From Flavobacteriaceae bacterium (GTDB lineage: Bacteria > Bacteroidota > Bacteroidia > Flavobacteriales > Flavobacteriaceae): a DNA stretch of 64,000 nt. Positions within the stretch are counted from its first letter, which is position 1. Every line of letters starts with the position of its first letter. The notes under the pieces are model-generated. The model was not told where the DNA came from and did no database searches. It saw only the letters and a program-made list of their open reading frames with translations. The stretch is from the NCBI GenBank assembly GCA_023257625.1, contig JALRBW010000058.1, forward strand, positions 1 through 64,000, read 5' to 3'. Below, piece by piece: positions 1 through 8,662 of this stretch. The translations under genes were made by a program, and so were the position numbers.

Positions 1-792
1 CTAAAGAAGGAATTAGAGGCATTTGATTTGCCCTTTAGGGAATTTTCAACCCTAGATATTAATGGAGAGTCATTAAATATGTGGATGATTAAACCCAAAG
101 ATTTTGATCCTTCAAAAAAATACCCAATTTTACTTTTTCAGTATTCAGGGCCAGGATCTCAACAGGTTTCAAATCGATGGGGTGATGAAAGACTTCTATG
201 GCATAAAGGATTAACACAAAGTGGTTACATTATCGCTTGTATTGATGGAAGAGGAACAGGATTTAAAGGAGCTAACTTTAAAAAATTAACCTATCTAAAT
301 TTGGTAAAATATGAAAGTATTGACCAAATTGATGCCGCAAAAAGCCTTGGAGAGCTTCCCTACATTGATTCTTCTCGAATAGGAATTTGGGGGTGGAGTT
401 TTGGTGGACATATGGCTGCACATTGTTTATTGACTGGGAATAATATCTTTTCAATGGCAATTGCTGTTGCACCCGTTACCAATTGGAGGTTTTACGATAC
501 GATTTACACAGAACGATTTATGCGAACACCGCAAGAAAATCCTCAAGGGTATGATCTGAATTCTCCACTAAACTATGCAGACCAACTTAAAGGTAAATTT
601 TTAATCATACACGGATCAGCTGATGATAATGTTCATGTCCAAAACACTATGCGTATGGTAGAAGCCTTGATTCAAGAAAACAAACAATTTGAATGGATGA
701 TATATCCAGATAAAAATCATGGGATTTATGGCGGAAATACCAGAAAACATCTGTATACTAAAATGACTACCTTTATCAAAGAAAACTTATAA
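1..792 (+). CDS. Prolyl oligopeptidase / DPP4-family serine peptidase, C-terminal part
   Basis: C-terminal catalytic part of an S9-family alpha/beta-hydrolase peptidase, presumably exported, that removes dipeptides from peptides. The reading frame is open to the left window edge, so the N-terminal propeller domain lies outside; an in-frame TTG at 28 is not a credible start. The nucleophile elbow GWSFGG, an Asp in HGSADDNVH and a His in DKNHGI form the Ser-Asp-His triad in the usual order. The stop lies 2 bp before the next ATG, so it is co-transcribed with the peptide transporter behind it, which suggests joint peptide scavenging. The family is clear; the DPP4-like (S9B) subgroup is inferred from the spacing and from GWSFGG. 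Confidence 0.9.
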   Translation, partial: LKKELEAFDLPFREFSTLDINGESLNMWMIKPKDFDPSKKYPILLFQYSGPGSQQVSNRWGDERLLWHKGLTQSGYIIACIDGRGTGFKGANFKKLTYLNLVKYESIDQIDAAKSLGELPYIDSSRIGIWGWSFGGHMAAHCLLTGNNIFSMAIAVAPVTNWRFYDTIYTERFMRTPQENPQGYDLNSPLNYADQLKGKFLIIHGSADDNVHVQNTMRMVEALIQENKQFEWMIYPDKNHGIYGGNTRKHLYTKMTTFIKENL

Positions 793-794
793 TT

Positions 795-2327
795 ATGGCT
801 CAAACCATTAGTTCACCTGTTTCTCAAACTTTATTTGGTCACCCAAAGGGATTGTTTTATCTGTTTTTTGCTGAATTATGGGAGCGGTTCAGTTTTTATG
901 GAATGCGTGCTTTGCTTACACTTTATATGGTGAATGTTATTTTTGAAGCATTAACTGAACGTGATTTTGCAGCAGCAGCAGTTTATGCCTCTTATGGATC
1001 ATTAGTGTACGCATCTACAGTTGTTGGAGGGAGAATTTCAGACACTTTATTTGGCTATAGAAAATCAATTTTTTTAGGAGGAATTTTAATGGCAATTGGT
1101 CATTTTGTATTAGCCATACCTAATGATTATACATTTTTTCTTGCTTTGGCCTTTATAGTAGTAGGTAATGGATTTTTTAAACCTAATATTTCAACTTTTG
1201 TTGGCTCATTATATAAAGATCAAGACCCACTAAAAGATTCTGGTTTTACTATATTCTATATGGGGATCAATATTGGAGGATGGATTGCTCCATTGCTTTG
1301 CGGATGGTTAGGAAGTGCCTATGGATGGCATTATGGTTTTGGTTTAGCAGGCATTGGTATGGTCACAGGATTACTCTTTTTTTGGAGTGGAATTCGAGCA
1401 GGTGTTTTTGGTGATCAAGGATTACCCCCCAATCAAGTTCACTTGGAAGAAAAAGTATTGGGTCTTAAACGGCAAACTTGGATTTCGGTATTTGCTTTTA
1501 TAGCTGCGCCTATCATAGCTATTTTATTGGCTAGTTACAAAGCCGTTGGAAGTGGAGAAGGTTTTTTTGGAGACCAAAACATAGTAAATCTTATTTTTAA
1601 AATTGTAGGGGTTTTCATTATTGGATACCTTGGGTATATAATAAGTAATGTAAGTTCGGAAGAAAGAAAAAAGCTAATAGTAGCGATTTCTATAACTATT
1701 TTTATGACTTTATTTTGGGGGTTTCATGAACTTTCTGGAAGTGTAATTACCTTATTTGCATCAAGAAATGTAAGTTTAACTTTATTGGATGCTGCTCAAA
1801 CTAATTCTTTGAATTCAATGTTTATCATTTTGTTGGCTCTTCCTATTTCTTGGATGTGGACAGCATTAGATAAACGTAAAATCAATCCACGAACACCCTA
1901 TAAATTTGGTTTTGGAATGTTATTAGCAGGACTTAGCTTTTTTGTACTTGCAATGAGTGGAAAAGCAGCTAACACTGAAGGAATGGTACCTTTTACGTAC
2001 TTGTTAATCATGTATTTTTTACTTTCAGTAGGGGAGTTGTTTATGTCGCCAGTAGGTCTTTCAAAAATTACAGATTTATCACCCCAACGAATTGTTGCTT
2101 TTATGATGGGGGTTTGGTTTTTATCCTCGGCTTATGCATTTCAATTAGTTGGGTTTATAGGAAAACAACTTGCTATTGAAAGTGAATCAGCTACAGTTGG
2201 AGGTTTAGACTCTTTAAATACATATATTGATGGATTTGATTTAATTTCGAAATACGCAATTGGAGCAGGATTATTAATTTTGTTAATCGCACCAATATTA
2301 AAAAAACTAATGGGTAGTGTCCATTAA
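795..2327 (+). CDS. POT/PTR-family proton-dependent peptide transporter
   Basis: Inner-membrane proton-coupled di/tripeptide symporter of the major facilitator superfamily. The first helix carries the POT signature ELWERFSFYGMR (residues about 27-38), matching ExxERFxYYG. About 14 hydrophobic segments follow over 510 residues, a normal length for bacterial POT proteins. The ATG is 2 bp after the peptidase stop, indicating an operon in which a peptidase feeds short peptides to the transporter. The end overlaps the open frame of the following thioredoxin-like gene only if that gene uses an unlikely early GTG. The exact substrate cannot be read from the sequence. Confidence 0.92.
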   Translation: MAQTISSPVSQTLFGHPKGLFYLFFAELWERFSFYGMRALLTLYMVNVIFEALTERDFAAAAVYASYGSLVYASTVVGGRISDTLFGYRKSIFLGGILMAIGHFVLAIPNDYTFFLALAFIVVGNGFFKPNISTFVGSLYKDQDPLKDSGFTIFYMGINIGGWIAPLLCGWLGSAYGWHYGFGLAGIGMVTGLLFFWSGIRAGVFGDQGLPPNQVHLEEKVLGLKRQTWISVFAFIAAPIIAILLASYKAVGSGEGFFGDQNIVNLIFKIVGVFIIGYLGYIISNVSSEERKKLIVAISITIFMTLFWGFHELSGSVITLFASRNVSLTLLDAAQTNSLNSMFIILLALPISWMWTALDKRKINPRTPYKFGFGMLLAGLSFFVLAMSGKAANTEGMVPFTYLLIMYFLLSVGELFMSPVGLSKITDLSPQRIVAFMMGVWFLSSAYAFQLVGFIGKQLAIESESATVGGLDSLNTYIDGFDLISKYAIGAGLLILLIAPILKKLMGSVH

Positions 2328-2352
2328 TAAAAACAAAATAAATTGGAAAAAA

Positions 2353-2895
2353 ATGAATATGAAATTAACCCTGATCTTCTTTGTATTTTCGTTATTGACA
2401 CTTCAAGCTCAACAAATAAAATGGATGAGCATGGAAGAGGCATTAATTGCTCAAAAGAAAGAACCTAAAAAAATCTTTATGGATGTATATACTGATTGGT
2501 GTGGACCTTGTAAACTTTTAGATAAAAATACTTTTCAAAATCCAGATGTTTCAAAATACATTAGTGAACATTTTTATGCAGTTAAATTTAATGCTGAAGG
2601 GCAAGAAGTTATTAAATTTTTTGATCAAACATTTCAAAATCCAAATTACGATCCCAATAGAAGTGGAAGAAACGCAACTCATCAATTTACACAGTTTTTA
2701 GGGGTAAAAGGATATCCTACTATGGTCTTTTTTAGTGAAAATGGTGATCCGATAATGCCTGTAGTGGGTTATCATAAACCTCAACAATTAGAGTTATATT
2801 TAAAAATGATAAAACAAGGTGATTACCAAGTATTTTCAAAACCTGAAGATTTTGAGAATTATAGTAAAAACTTTATTCCTCGTTTTCGAGGTTAA
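2353..2895 (+). CDS. Secreted thioredoxin-fold protein
   Basis: Periplasmic thioredoxin-like oxidoreductase. The frame is open from a GTG at 2317 inside the transporter gene, but the ATG at 2353 (or 2359) directly precedes a clean signal peptide (MKLTLIFFVF, cleavage near LQAQQ), so 2353 is chosen. The active site DWCGPCK lies about 45 residues into the protein; a cis-Pro segment (KGYPTMVFF) follows near residue 130. Length and layout fit the DUF255/thioredoxin_7-like proteins common in Bacteroidota, which reduce or isomerise periplasmic disulfides. It is the third gene of the peptidase-transporter operon. The partner protein is unknown. Confidence 0.85.
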   Translation: MNMKLTLIFFVFSLLTLQAQQIKWMSMEEALIAQKKEPKKIFMDVYTDWCGPCKLLDKNTFQNPDVSKYISEHFYAVKFNAEGQEVIKFFDQTFQNPNYDPNRSGRNATHQFTQFLGVKGYPTMVFFSENGDPIMPVVGYHKPQQLELYLKMIKQGDYQVFSKPEDFENYSKNFIPRFRG

Positions 2896-3120
2896 TTTTA
2901 AATGCTCCTCGTAACCTATTAAATAAAAGCCTAAATACACAAGTCCACTAAATAATAGTTTTTTACTCTTGAAGTAAAGATGTAAAGGGAATACCAAAAG
3001 AAAATAACAAGTAAAATAAGGCAGTAAAGAAGGAAGGAGGTCAGCTAAAAAGGAGAAAGAAATTCCGCCTAGAGTAAAAAGAGTTACAAGGATATATAAT
3101 TTAGATTGGGGCCAGGGCAT
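2836..3120 (-). pseudogene. Small hydrophobic ORF, possible comEC N-terminal remnant
   Basis: Ninety-four codons, mostly hydrophobic (three or four potential membrane segments) followed by a basic tail. The 3' 60 bp overlap the end of the convergent thioredoxin-like gene. The pattern of two long hydrophobic stretches, a KSKK loop, another hydrophobic stretch ending in LIGYEEH, then a polar segment resembles the N-terminal DUF4131 region of ComEC, a DNA-uptake channel often placed beside lpxB in flavobacteria. ComEC is several hundred residues longer, so this would be a truncated remnant. It could equally be an unrelated small membrane protein. It lies 30 bp downstream of lpxB on the same strand. 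Confidence 0.35.
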
Positions 3121-3150
3121 CCCCTAATTTACGAATGAATTTTATTTTAA

Positions 3151-4266
3151 CTATCGAGATGTAAGTTGATTATAAATTAAATCAGCAGTTTTTTGACTTG
3201 CCCCTCCTTCTCCCAAAAGCAACTTTAATTTCATGTAGTGTTTTTGTATTTCTTGTCTTTTTTCGGGAAGCATTAATTCCTCTAATGCCTTACGGATTTT
3301 TTTAACATCACAATTATTTTGAATTAATTCTGTTACGGCAGGTTGATCAAGAATTAAATTTACCAAAGAAATAAAACGTAATCGGACAAATATTTTTCCA
3401 ATCCAATAACTAATCCAACTACTACGGTAACACACGATTTGAGGCACATTGAATAAGGCTGTTTCAAGTGTCGCTGTACCGCTTGTTACTAATGCCGCAT
3501 AACTGTGTTTCAGTAAATCATAAGTGGCATTAAATACTAGTTTAATGGGGGTATTTTTTAAATAGGGTAAGTATACTTGTTCATCTAAATTAGGTGCTTT
3601 AGCAATTGCAAATTGAAATTCTGGATACGCTAAAGAAACTCGAACAAATAGAGGTAACATTTTTTTTAGTTCTTGAATTCGACTCCCTGGTAAAAGTGCA
3701 ATCAAGGGTTTAGTTTTTGAAAATAGATTTTTAGTTAGAAAGTTAGATGAAGAAGTGGTTTGCTTAACATAGTCTAAAAGAGGATGACCAACATAATGAA
3801 CAGGGAAATCATGTTTGTTTTCAAAAAATGTTTTTTCAAAAGGGAGGATTACATACAATGCATCTAAATCTCTTTTCATTTGTAGTATCCTCTTTTCTTT
3901 CCAAGCCCAGACTTGAGGGCTAATGTAATAGTGATTAGTATAGCCTTTTGTTTTAGCCCAGCGGGAAATGCGTAAATTGAAACCAGGATAATCAATATAC
4001 ACTATTACATCAGGGGCATATTCAAGAATATCTTTTTTACACAGTTTTATATTCTGTAAGATTTTTGGTAGGTGCTTTAATACTTCCCAAAACCCCATAA
4101 AAGCAAGCGTGTTTATGTGTTTTACAATAGTAGCTCCTTCAGCAAGCATTAAATCACCTCCCCAAACTCTAAATTCTGCCTTAGAATCTTTTTGTTTTAT
4201 TGCTTTAATGAGATGAGCTCCATGCAAGTCTCCTGAGGCTTCTCCAGATATGAGGTAGTATTTCAC
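3151..4266 (-). CDS. lpxB: Lipid-A-disaccharide synthase
   Basis: GT19 glycosyltransferase that joins UDP-2,3-diacylglucosamine and lipid X to make the lipid A disaccharide at the cytoplasmic face of the inner membrane. The N-terminus has the family motif SGEASGDLHGA (residues 7-17). The C-terminal nucleotide-sugar half contains LLPGSRIQE (about 194-202) and TSGTATLETALF, both typical of LpxB. At 371 residues it has the normal length. It follows a small membrane gene and surE on the same strand with a 12 bp gap, a conserved flavobacterial order, so it is probably in an operon starting at surE. Confidence 0.96.
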   Translation of the reverse strand: MKYYLISGEASGDLHGAHLIKAIKQKDSKAEFRVWGGDLMLAEGATIVKHINTLAFMGFWEVLKHLPKILQNIKLCKKDILEYAPDVIVYIDYPGFNLRISRWAKTKGYTNHYYISPQVWAWKEKRILQMKRDLDALYVILPFEKTFFENKHDFPVHYVGHPLLDYVKQTTSSSNFLTKNLFSKTKPLIALLPGSRIQELKKMLPLFVRVSLAYPEFQFAIAKAPNLDEQVYLPYLKNTPIKLVFNATYDLLKHSYAALVTSGTATLETALFNVPQIVCYRSSWISYWIGKIFVRLRFISLVNLILDQPAVTELIQNNCDVKKIRKALEELMLPEKRQEIQKHYMKLKLLLGEGGASQKTADLIYNQLTSR

Positions 4267-4278
4267 CTATTAAAATAG

Positions 4279-4572
4279 TTAAGAATAAACTTTCAAGAAT
4301 ACTATAAGTAAAACAGTTGCTAATGAAATAGCAACTATGCCTGCAGCAAAAGGGTAATTTTGTTTACGAATAGATAAAAAGAATACCGGTAAATTAATAA
4401 GTGCAGCTAGTGAGATTAAGCCGCCAAGCTGTTTTTTTTGGTATAAATAGATTAAACTTTCTTCTAATGGGGCTTCAGAGAGAATAAAAACCAAAACGAG
4501 CACCCCAAAAGCAATCCATAAACTTCCTGCAATTAATCCCCAATAAAAAAACTTTTCTTTTATAAATTCCAT
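4279..4572 (-). CDS. Small three-helix membrane protein of the surE-lpxB operon
   Basis: Unrecognised 97-residue integral membrane protein with hydrophobic spans near residues 10-31, 50-66 and 74-95 and a short basic loop (SIRKQN) between the last two. Its start overlaps the 3' end of surE by 13 bp and its stop lies 12 bp before lpxB, indicating translational coupling and a real gene. Similar small membrane proteins occupy this slot in other flavobacteria. A role in envelope biogenesis is only inferred from the neighbours. Confidence 0.75.
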   Translation of the reverse strand: MEFIKEKFFYWGLIAGSLWIAFGVLVLVFILSEAPLEESLIYLYQKKQLGGLISLAALINLPVFFLSIRKQNYPFAAGIVAISLATVLLIVFLKVYS

Positions 4573-5330
4573 GTATTTAAATATTGAATACTGTGGTGAG
4601 CTGTTAAGTCAAACTGGGTGGGAACAATTGAAACATATCCCTGAGATAATGCCCATTCATCAGTATCCTCACCTTTATCTTCGTTTATAAAATTACCAGT
4701 AAGCCAATAGTAATCACGCCCCATTGGGTTTTTTCGTTTGTCAAATTCTTCTACCCAATTTGCCTTAGCTTGTCGGCAAATTTTAATTCCTTTTATCTCG
4801 TTTTCTTTAAGTTTAGGGAAATTTACATTTAGAACTACATCTTTAGGAATTCCGTTGATTAGGGCCTGTTCTACAATTTTCTTTACATATTTTTTAATTG
4901 GATTAAAATCTGCATTCCAACTGAAGTCTAAAAGTGAAAATCCAATGGAGGGAACTCCTTCAATAGCAGCTTCCATAGCGGCACTCATAGTGCCAGAATA
5001 AATAACATTAATTGATGAATTTGATCCGTGATTAATTCCCGAAACACATAAATCGGGTTTCCGATCCAAAAGTTCATTCACTGCTAATTTTACGCAATCA
5101 GCAGGAGTACCAGAACAGCTAAATTCTTTTTGAGGACCTTCTGTAACAACAATAGGGTCACAATATAATGTTGAATTTATAGTAATGGCATGTCCCATGG
5201 CAGATTGTGGACTGTCAGGGGCTACTACTACGACTGTCCCAATTTCATTCATTATTTCAATTAATGTTCGAATACCGGGTGCAGTGATTCCATCATCATT
5301 AGTAACTAAAATCAACGGTTTATGTTTCAT
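4560..5330 (-). CDS. surE: 5'/3'-nucleotidase SurE
   Basis: Metal-dependent nucleoside monophosphate phosphatase. The N-terminal VTNDDGITAPG supplies the paired aspartates (residues 12-13), PDSPQSAMGH the conserved serine, and SGINHGSN the asparagine that complete the metal site. The length of 256 residues is normal. It is the first gene of the surE - small membrane protein - lpxB operon. A promoter-like pair (TTTG and TACTTTAG with 23 bp between) lies directly upstream on this strand. Confidence 0.96.
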   Translation of the reverse strand: MKHKPLILVTNDDGITAPGIRTLIEIMNEIGTVVVVAPDSPQSAMGHAITINSTLYCDPIVVTEGPQKEFSCSGTPADCVKLAVNELLDRKPDLCVSGINHGSNSSINVIYSGTMSAAMEAAIEGVPSIGFSLLDFSWNADFNPIKKYVKKIVEQALINGIPKDVVLNVNFPKLKENEIKGIKICRQAKANWVEEFDKRKNPMGRDYYWLTGNFINEDKGEDTDEWALSQGYVSIVPTQFDLTAHHSIQYLNTWNL

Positions 5331-5346
5331 GTATTTACTTTCCTTG

Positions 5347-5381
5347 CTAAAGTAGCAATCTTTATGCGCTTTCTTTACAAA
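5347..5381 (-). promoter_or_regulatory. Candidate surE promoter
   Basis: On the minus strand a TTTG (5378-5381) is followed after 23 bp by TACTTTAG (5347-5354), which matches the Bacteroidota -7 consensus TAnnTTTG at seven of eight positions and the known TTG-N17-23 spacing. It would start transcription about 12-15 bases before the surE ATG. Inference from sequence only. Confidence 0.4.
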
Positions 5382-5425
5382 AATATTAACAAAACTATTT
5401 TGGAATATATGTATCTTTAACCGCT

Positions 5426-7576
5426 ATGACACTCATATTAAAACACAAGAAAATGCGTATTTACGTTTGGATTTTATCCTGTATATTGGTCAGTGGGTTA
5501 GTTTTTGGATTTTCTCTCAAAAATGAAGATCCCAATAAGGATAAACTATTATTAGAAATTATTGCCTACGTGTTAGATCGCGGGCACTATAACCCAAAAG
5601 AAATAAACGATCAATTTTCTGAAAATGTTTATATGAACTATTTGGAAAATTTAGACGGACAACATCGTTTTTTTCTAAATTCAGATATTCAATCTTTTGA
5701 ATTTTATAAAAATCGAATTGATGATGAAATAAAAAATACTTCACTTACCTTTTTTGATCTCACCTATAATTTATTAATGCAACGTATGGATCAAGTAGAA
5801 GGTTTTTATCAAAGTATTCTAGAGACGCCTTTTGATTTTTCAAAAAAAGAAGAGATTAATCTAAACTTTGAATCAGCACCTTATGCAGATAATCTTTCAG
5901 ATCTTAAAAAATATTGGCGTAAACGTTTTAAGTTAGATGCCCTTGAAAATTTTGCTTCATTGAAAGAAGATGAGTTTCAAAAGGCAAAAAATGACAGTAC
6001 ATACAGAGTTCTTTCTGACATAGAAATCGAGGTAAAAGTAAGAGAAGGGATTAAAGAAAACATAGATTATTTTTTTGAACGCTACAATGATTTAGACCGA
6101 AAAGACTGGTTTTCAATCTATGTAAATTCAATAGTAACTCAATTTGATCCTCATACTTTTTATCTAGCCCCTGAAGAAAAAGACCGTTTTGACGTTAGTA
6201 TGTCAGGGCAGTTTGAAGGCATAGGTGCCAGATTAAGTAAGAGAAATCAACAAGTTAAAATTGTGGAAATAATTTCTGGTGGGCCTGTGTGGCGTGATGA
6301 ATTATTAGAAATTGGGGACGCTATACTCAAAGTTGCTCAAGAAGGCGAAGATCCGGTTGATATTTCAGGAATGGTATTAGACGATGCCGTAAAACTAATT
6401 AAAGGACCCAAAGGAACTTCTGTTTATTTAACTGTGAAAAGAGTAGATGGGACCATAGAAGAAATAGCAGTAACTCGTGATGTGGTAGAACTTGAAGAAA
6501 CATATGCAAAATCTTCCTTAATTAAGGACGATTCTGGAGTTTATGGATTAATTGAACTTCCTAAATTTTATATCAATTTTAAAGATTATGATGAGCGGAA
6601 TGCAGCTACTGATGTTAAGAAAGAATTAGAGCAACTAAAACAAAAAAATGTAAAAGGCATAATTCTCGACCTCCGAAACAATGGGGGCGGGTCTTTAAAA
6701 ACCGTAGTCGATATGACTGGGTACTTTATTGAAAAAGGGCCTATTGTTCAGGTAAAAAGTACTGGAGGAAGAAAAGAAGTATTAAAAGACGAGGATCCAG
6801 CTATAGTATGGGATGGTCCGCTGGTAATTTTAGTTAATGAATTTTCTGCCTCTGCATCGGAGATTTTAGCAGCTGCTCTGCAAGATTATAAACGCGCAAT
6901 TATTGTAGGAAGCAAACAAACTTTTGGAAAAGGTACAGTACAAAATGTTGTAGATTTAAACAGAATGATAACGGGTGGAACCTATGGTGATTTAGGGGCA
7001 TTAAAAATAACAACGGATAAATTTTATAGAATAAATGGAGGTTCTACTCAACTAGAAGGCGTCAAGAGTGATATCGTTATCCCAGATCGATATGCATATG
7101 TGGATATGGGTGAGAAAGATCAAGACAATCCCCTAGCATGGGACAAGATAACCCCAGCAAATTATTCAGTTTTGCAGCCTTTGACAAATTTTGAATTTGC
7201 TTTAAGTAGAAGTAAAGAACGTCTTCAATCAAATTCTTATGTAAAATTAGTAGATGAACAAGCGCAATGGGTAAAGCAACAACAAAATGATTATAGTTAT
7301 CCATTAGGATATCAAGAATATAAACAAGAGTTAGAATCTAATAAGGATTATGCTGAGAGGTTTAAAAAATTAAGTGAGTTTGAATCAAGTTACGAATTTC
7401 AATGGTTACCAGAAGCCTCATCATCTGAAGTTCCTAACAAAGTGGTAATTGAAAAAAGAGAACGTTGGCAAAAGTCACTTAAAAAGGATTTTTATATTGC
7501 CGAAGCAGTATCCATTTTGAAAGACCTTACTTACACGCTTCAGCCAGAAAGGAAAATTACACAGAACAAAAATTAA
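5426..7576 (+). CDS. Tail-specific protease, Prc/CtpA-like (S41)
   Basis: Periplasmic processing peptidase with an N-terminal membrane anchor or signal (residues 11-30), a helical TSP N-domain, a PDZ domain (about 260-350, with GIGARL and GDAILKV) and the S41 catalytic core. The nucleophile is the middle serine of FSASASE (Ser476) and the general base is Lys502 in FGKG; spacing fits the Ser-Lys dyad of E. coli Prc. The C-terminal 200 residues resemble the DUF3340 tail. Two starts are possible: the ATG at 5426 and an ATG at 5453 giving MRIYVWILSC, which looks a tighter signal. The following permease begins 10 bp downstream. Confidence 0.93.
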   Translation: MTLILKHKKMRIYVWILSCILVSGLVFGFSLKNEDPNKDKLLLEIIAYVLDRGHYNPKEINDQFSENVYMNYLENLDGQHRFFLNSDIQSFEFYKNRIDDEIKNTSLTFFDLTYNLLMQRMDQVEGFYQSILETPFDFSKKEEINLNFESAPYADNLSDLKKYWRKRFKLDALENFASLKEDEFQKAKNDSTYRVLSDIEIEVKVREGIKENIDYFFERYNDLDRKDWFSIYVNSIVTQFDPHTFYLAPEEKDRFDVSMSGQFEGIGARLSKRNQQVKIVEIISGGPVWRDELLEIGDAILKVAQEGEDPVDISGMVLDDAVKLIKGPKGTSVYLTVKRVDGTIEEIAVTRDVVELEETYAKSSLIKDDSGVYGLIELPKFYINFKDYDERNAATDVKKELEQLKQKNVKGIILDLRNNGGGSLKTVVDMTGYFIEKGPIVQVKSTGGRKEVLKDEDPAIVWDGPLVILVNEFSASASEILAAALQDYKRAIIVGSKQTFGKGTVQNVVDLNRMITGGTYGDLGALKITTDKFYRINGGSTQLEGVKSDIVIPDRYAYVDMGEKDQDNPLAWDKITPANYSVLQPLTNFEFALSRSKERLQSNSYVKLVDEQAQWVKQQQNDYSYPLGYQEYKQELESNKDYAERFKKLSEFESSYEFQWLPEASSSEVPNKVVIEKRERWQKSLKKDFYIAEAVSILKDLTYTLQPERKITQNKN

Positions 7577-7585
7577 TTTTTTCAA

Positions 7586-8662
7586 TTGGAATTTCAGCGT
7601 GCCTTCCAAAGAATTAAAAAGGACCGTTGGGCCCTAGTATGTTTTTTTTACATACTTCTTTTACTAGGGATCTCCATTTTTGCCTATCAATTAGCACCTG
7701 ATAAAACCCGGTATGCAAATCAAATGCATTTGTCAATACATTCTCAACCTCCAGGATTTGAAACTAAGATGTTATTAGTTCCTCAGAAAAATGGTTCACG
7801 AAAACAATATTTTTTCTCTGGTAATCTAAATCCAGATGAAGAAATTCCAATTGAAGAAATTCGCTGGTTAGAAAATGGATTGGAATTTAAAAGAGTAGGA
7901 AATGCAACAGATTATTTTGAAACCCTAAGATTAGATCAATTTCCCGAGGGCACCACACAAAGTTCTATAGAAAAAAATTACATTAAGATTAAAAAGTTTT
8001 ATTTAGGAACAGATAAATATGGACGCGATTTACTAAGTCGATTATTAATTGGCTCACGTATATCCATATCCATTGGTTTTGTAGCAGTTATTATTTCACT
8101 TATTATTGGTATTCTTTTAGGAGCTTTAGCAGGATATTTTGGAGGATGGATTGATGCAACAATAATGTGGTTAATTAATGTATCGTGGTCTATTCCAACA
8201 TTGCTAATGGTAATCGCTATTAACTTAGCTTTAGGAAAAGGCTTTTGGCAAGTTTTTGTTGCAGTAGGGTTAACAATGTGGGTTGAAGTAGCTCGTTTAG
8301 TGCGTGGGCAAGTAAAAGTCACAAAAGAACAGGATTTTATACAAGCCGCCAAAGTACTTGGATTCTCTTCTATTCGAATTTTGGTAAAACACGTATTACC
8401 TTTGCTTATAGCACCTTTAATTGTAATTTCAGCGGCAAATTTTGCAAGTGCGATTTTAATGGAAAGTGGATTAAGTTTTTTAGGAATAGGAGCTCAGCCC
8501 CCGATGCCTAGCTGGGGAGGTATGGTTAAAGATCACTTCCGCTATCTTCTTCTTGGCAAACCCTATTTAGCACTTTTGCCAGGCCTGGCCATTATGAGCC
8601 TTGTATTAGCATTTATGCTTTTAGGGAATAGTTTAAGAGATGCCTTAGATGTTAGACATTAA
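7586..8662 (+). CDS. ABC transporter permease, OppC/DppC type
   Basis: Inner-membrane permease of the binding-protein-dependent transport superfamily. After one N-terminal helix (about 17-34) comes a soluble periplasmic region to residue 145, then LGTDKYGRDLLSRLLIGSR, the typical OppC entry motif, and five helices. The EAA-like coupling loop (EQDFIQAAKVLGFSS) contacts an ATPase. It starts at TTG, 10 bp after the protease stop, in frame with no better ATG. No ATPase, OppB-type partner or binding protein is nearby, so the rest of the transporter must be encoded elsewhere. Its last four bases overlap the end of rodA on the other strand. Confidence 0.88.
   Translation: MEFQRAFQRIKKDRWALVCFFYILLLLGISIFAYQLAPDKTRYANQMHLSIHSQPPGFETKMLLVPQKNGSRKQYFFSGNLNPDEEIPIEEIRWLENGLEFKRVGNATDYFETLRLDQFPEGTTQSSIEKNYIKIKKFYLGTDKYGRDLLSRLLIGSRISISIGFVAVIISLIIGILLGALAGYFGGWIDATIMWLINVSWSIPTLLMVIAINLALGKGFWQVFVAVGLTMWVEVARLVRGQVKVTKEQDFIQAAKVLGFSSIRILVKHVLPLLIAPLIVISAANFASAILMESGLSFLGIGAQPPMPSWGGMVKDHFRYLLLGKPYLALLPGLAIMSLVLAFMLLGNSLRDALDVRH

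Noticed and set aside
2317-2352. GTG start of the thioredoxin-like protein inside the POT gene
   Set aside because: It would place 12-14 polar residues before the signal peptide; ATG at 2353 fits better.
7999-8352. Minus-strand open frame of 117 codons opposite the OppC-type permease
   Set aside because: Antisense shadow of a membrane protein gene; Thr/Ile/Pro-rich composition typical of such shadows.
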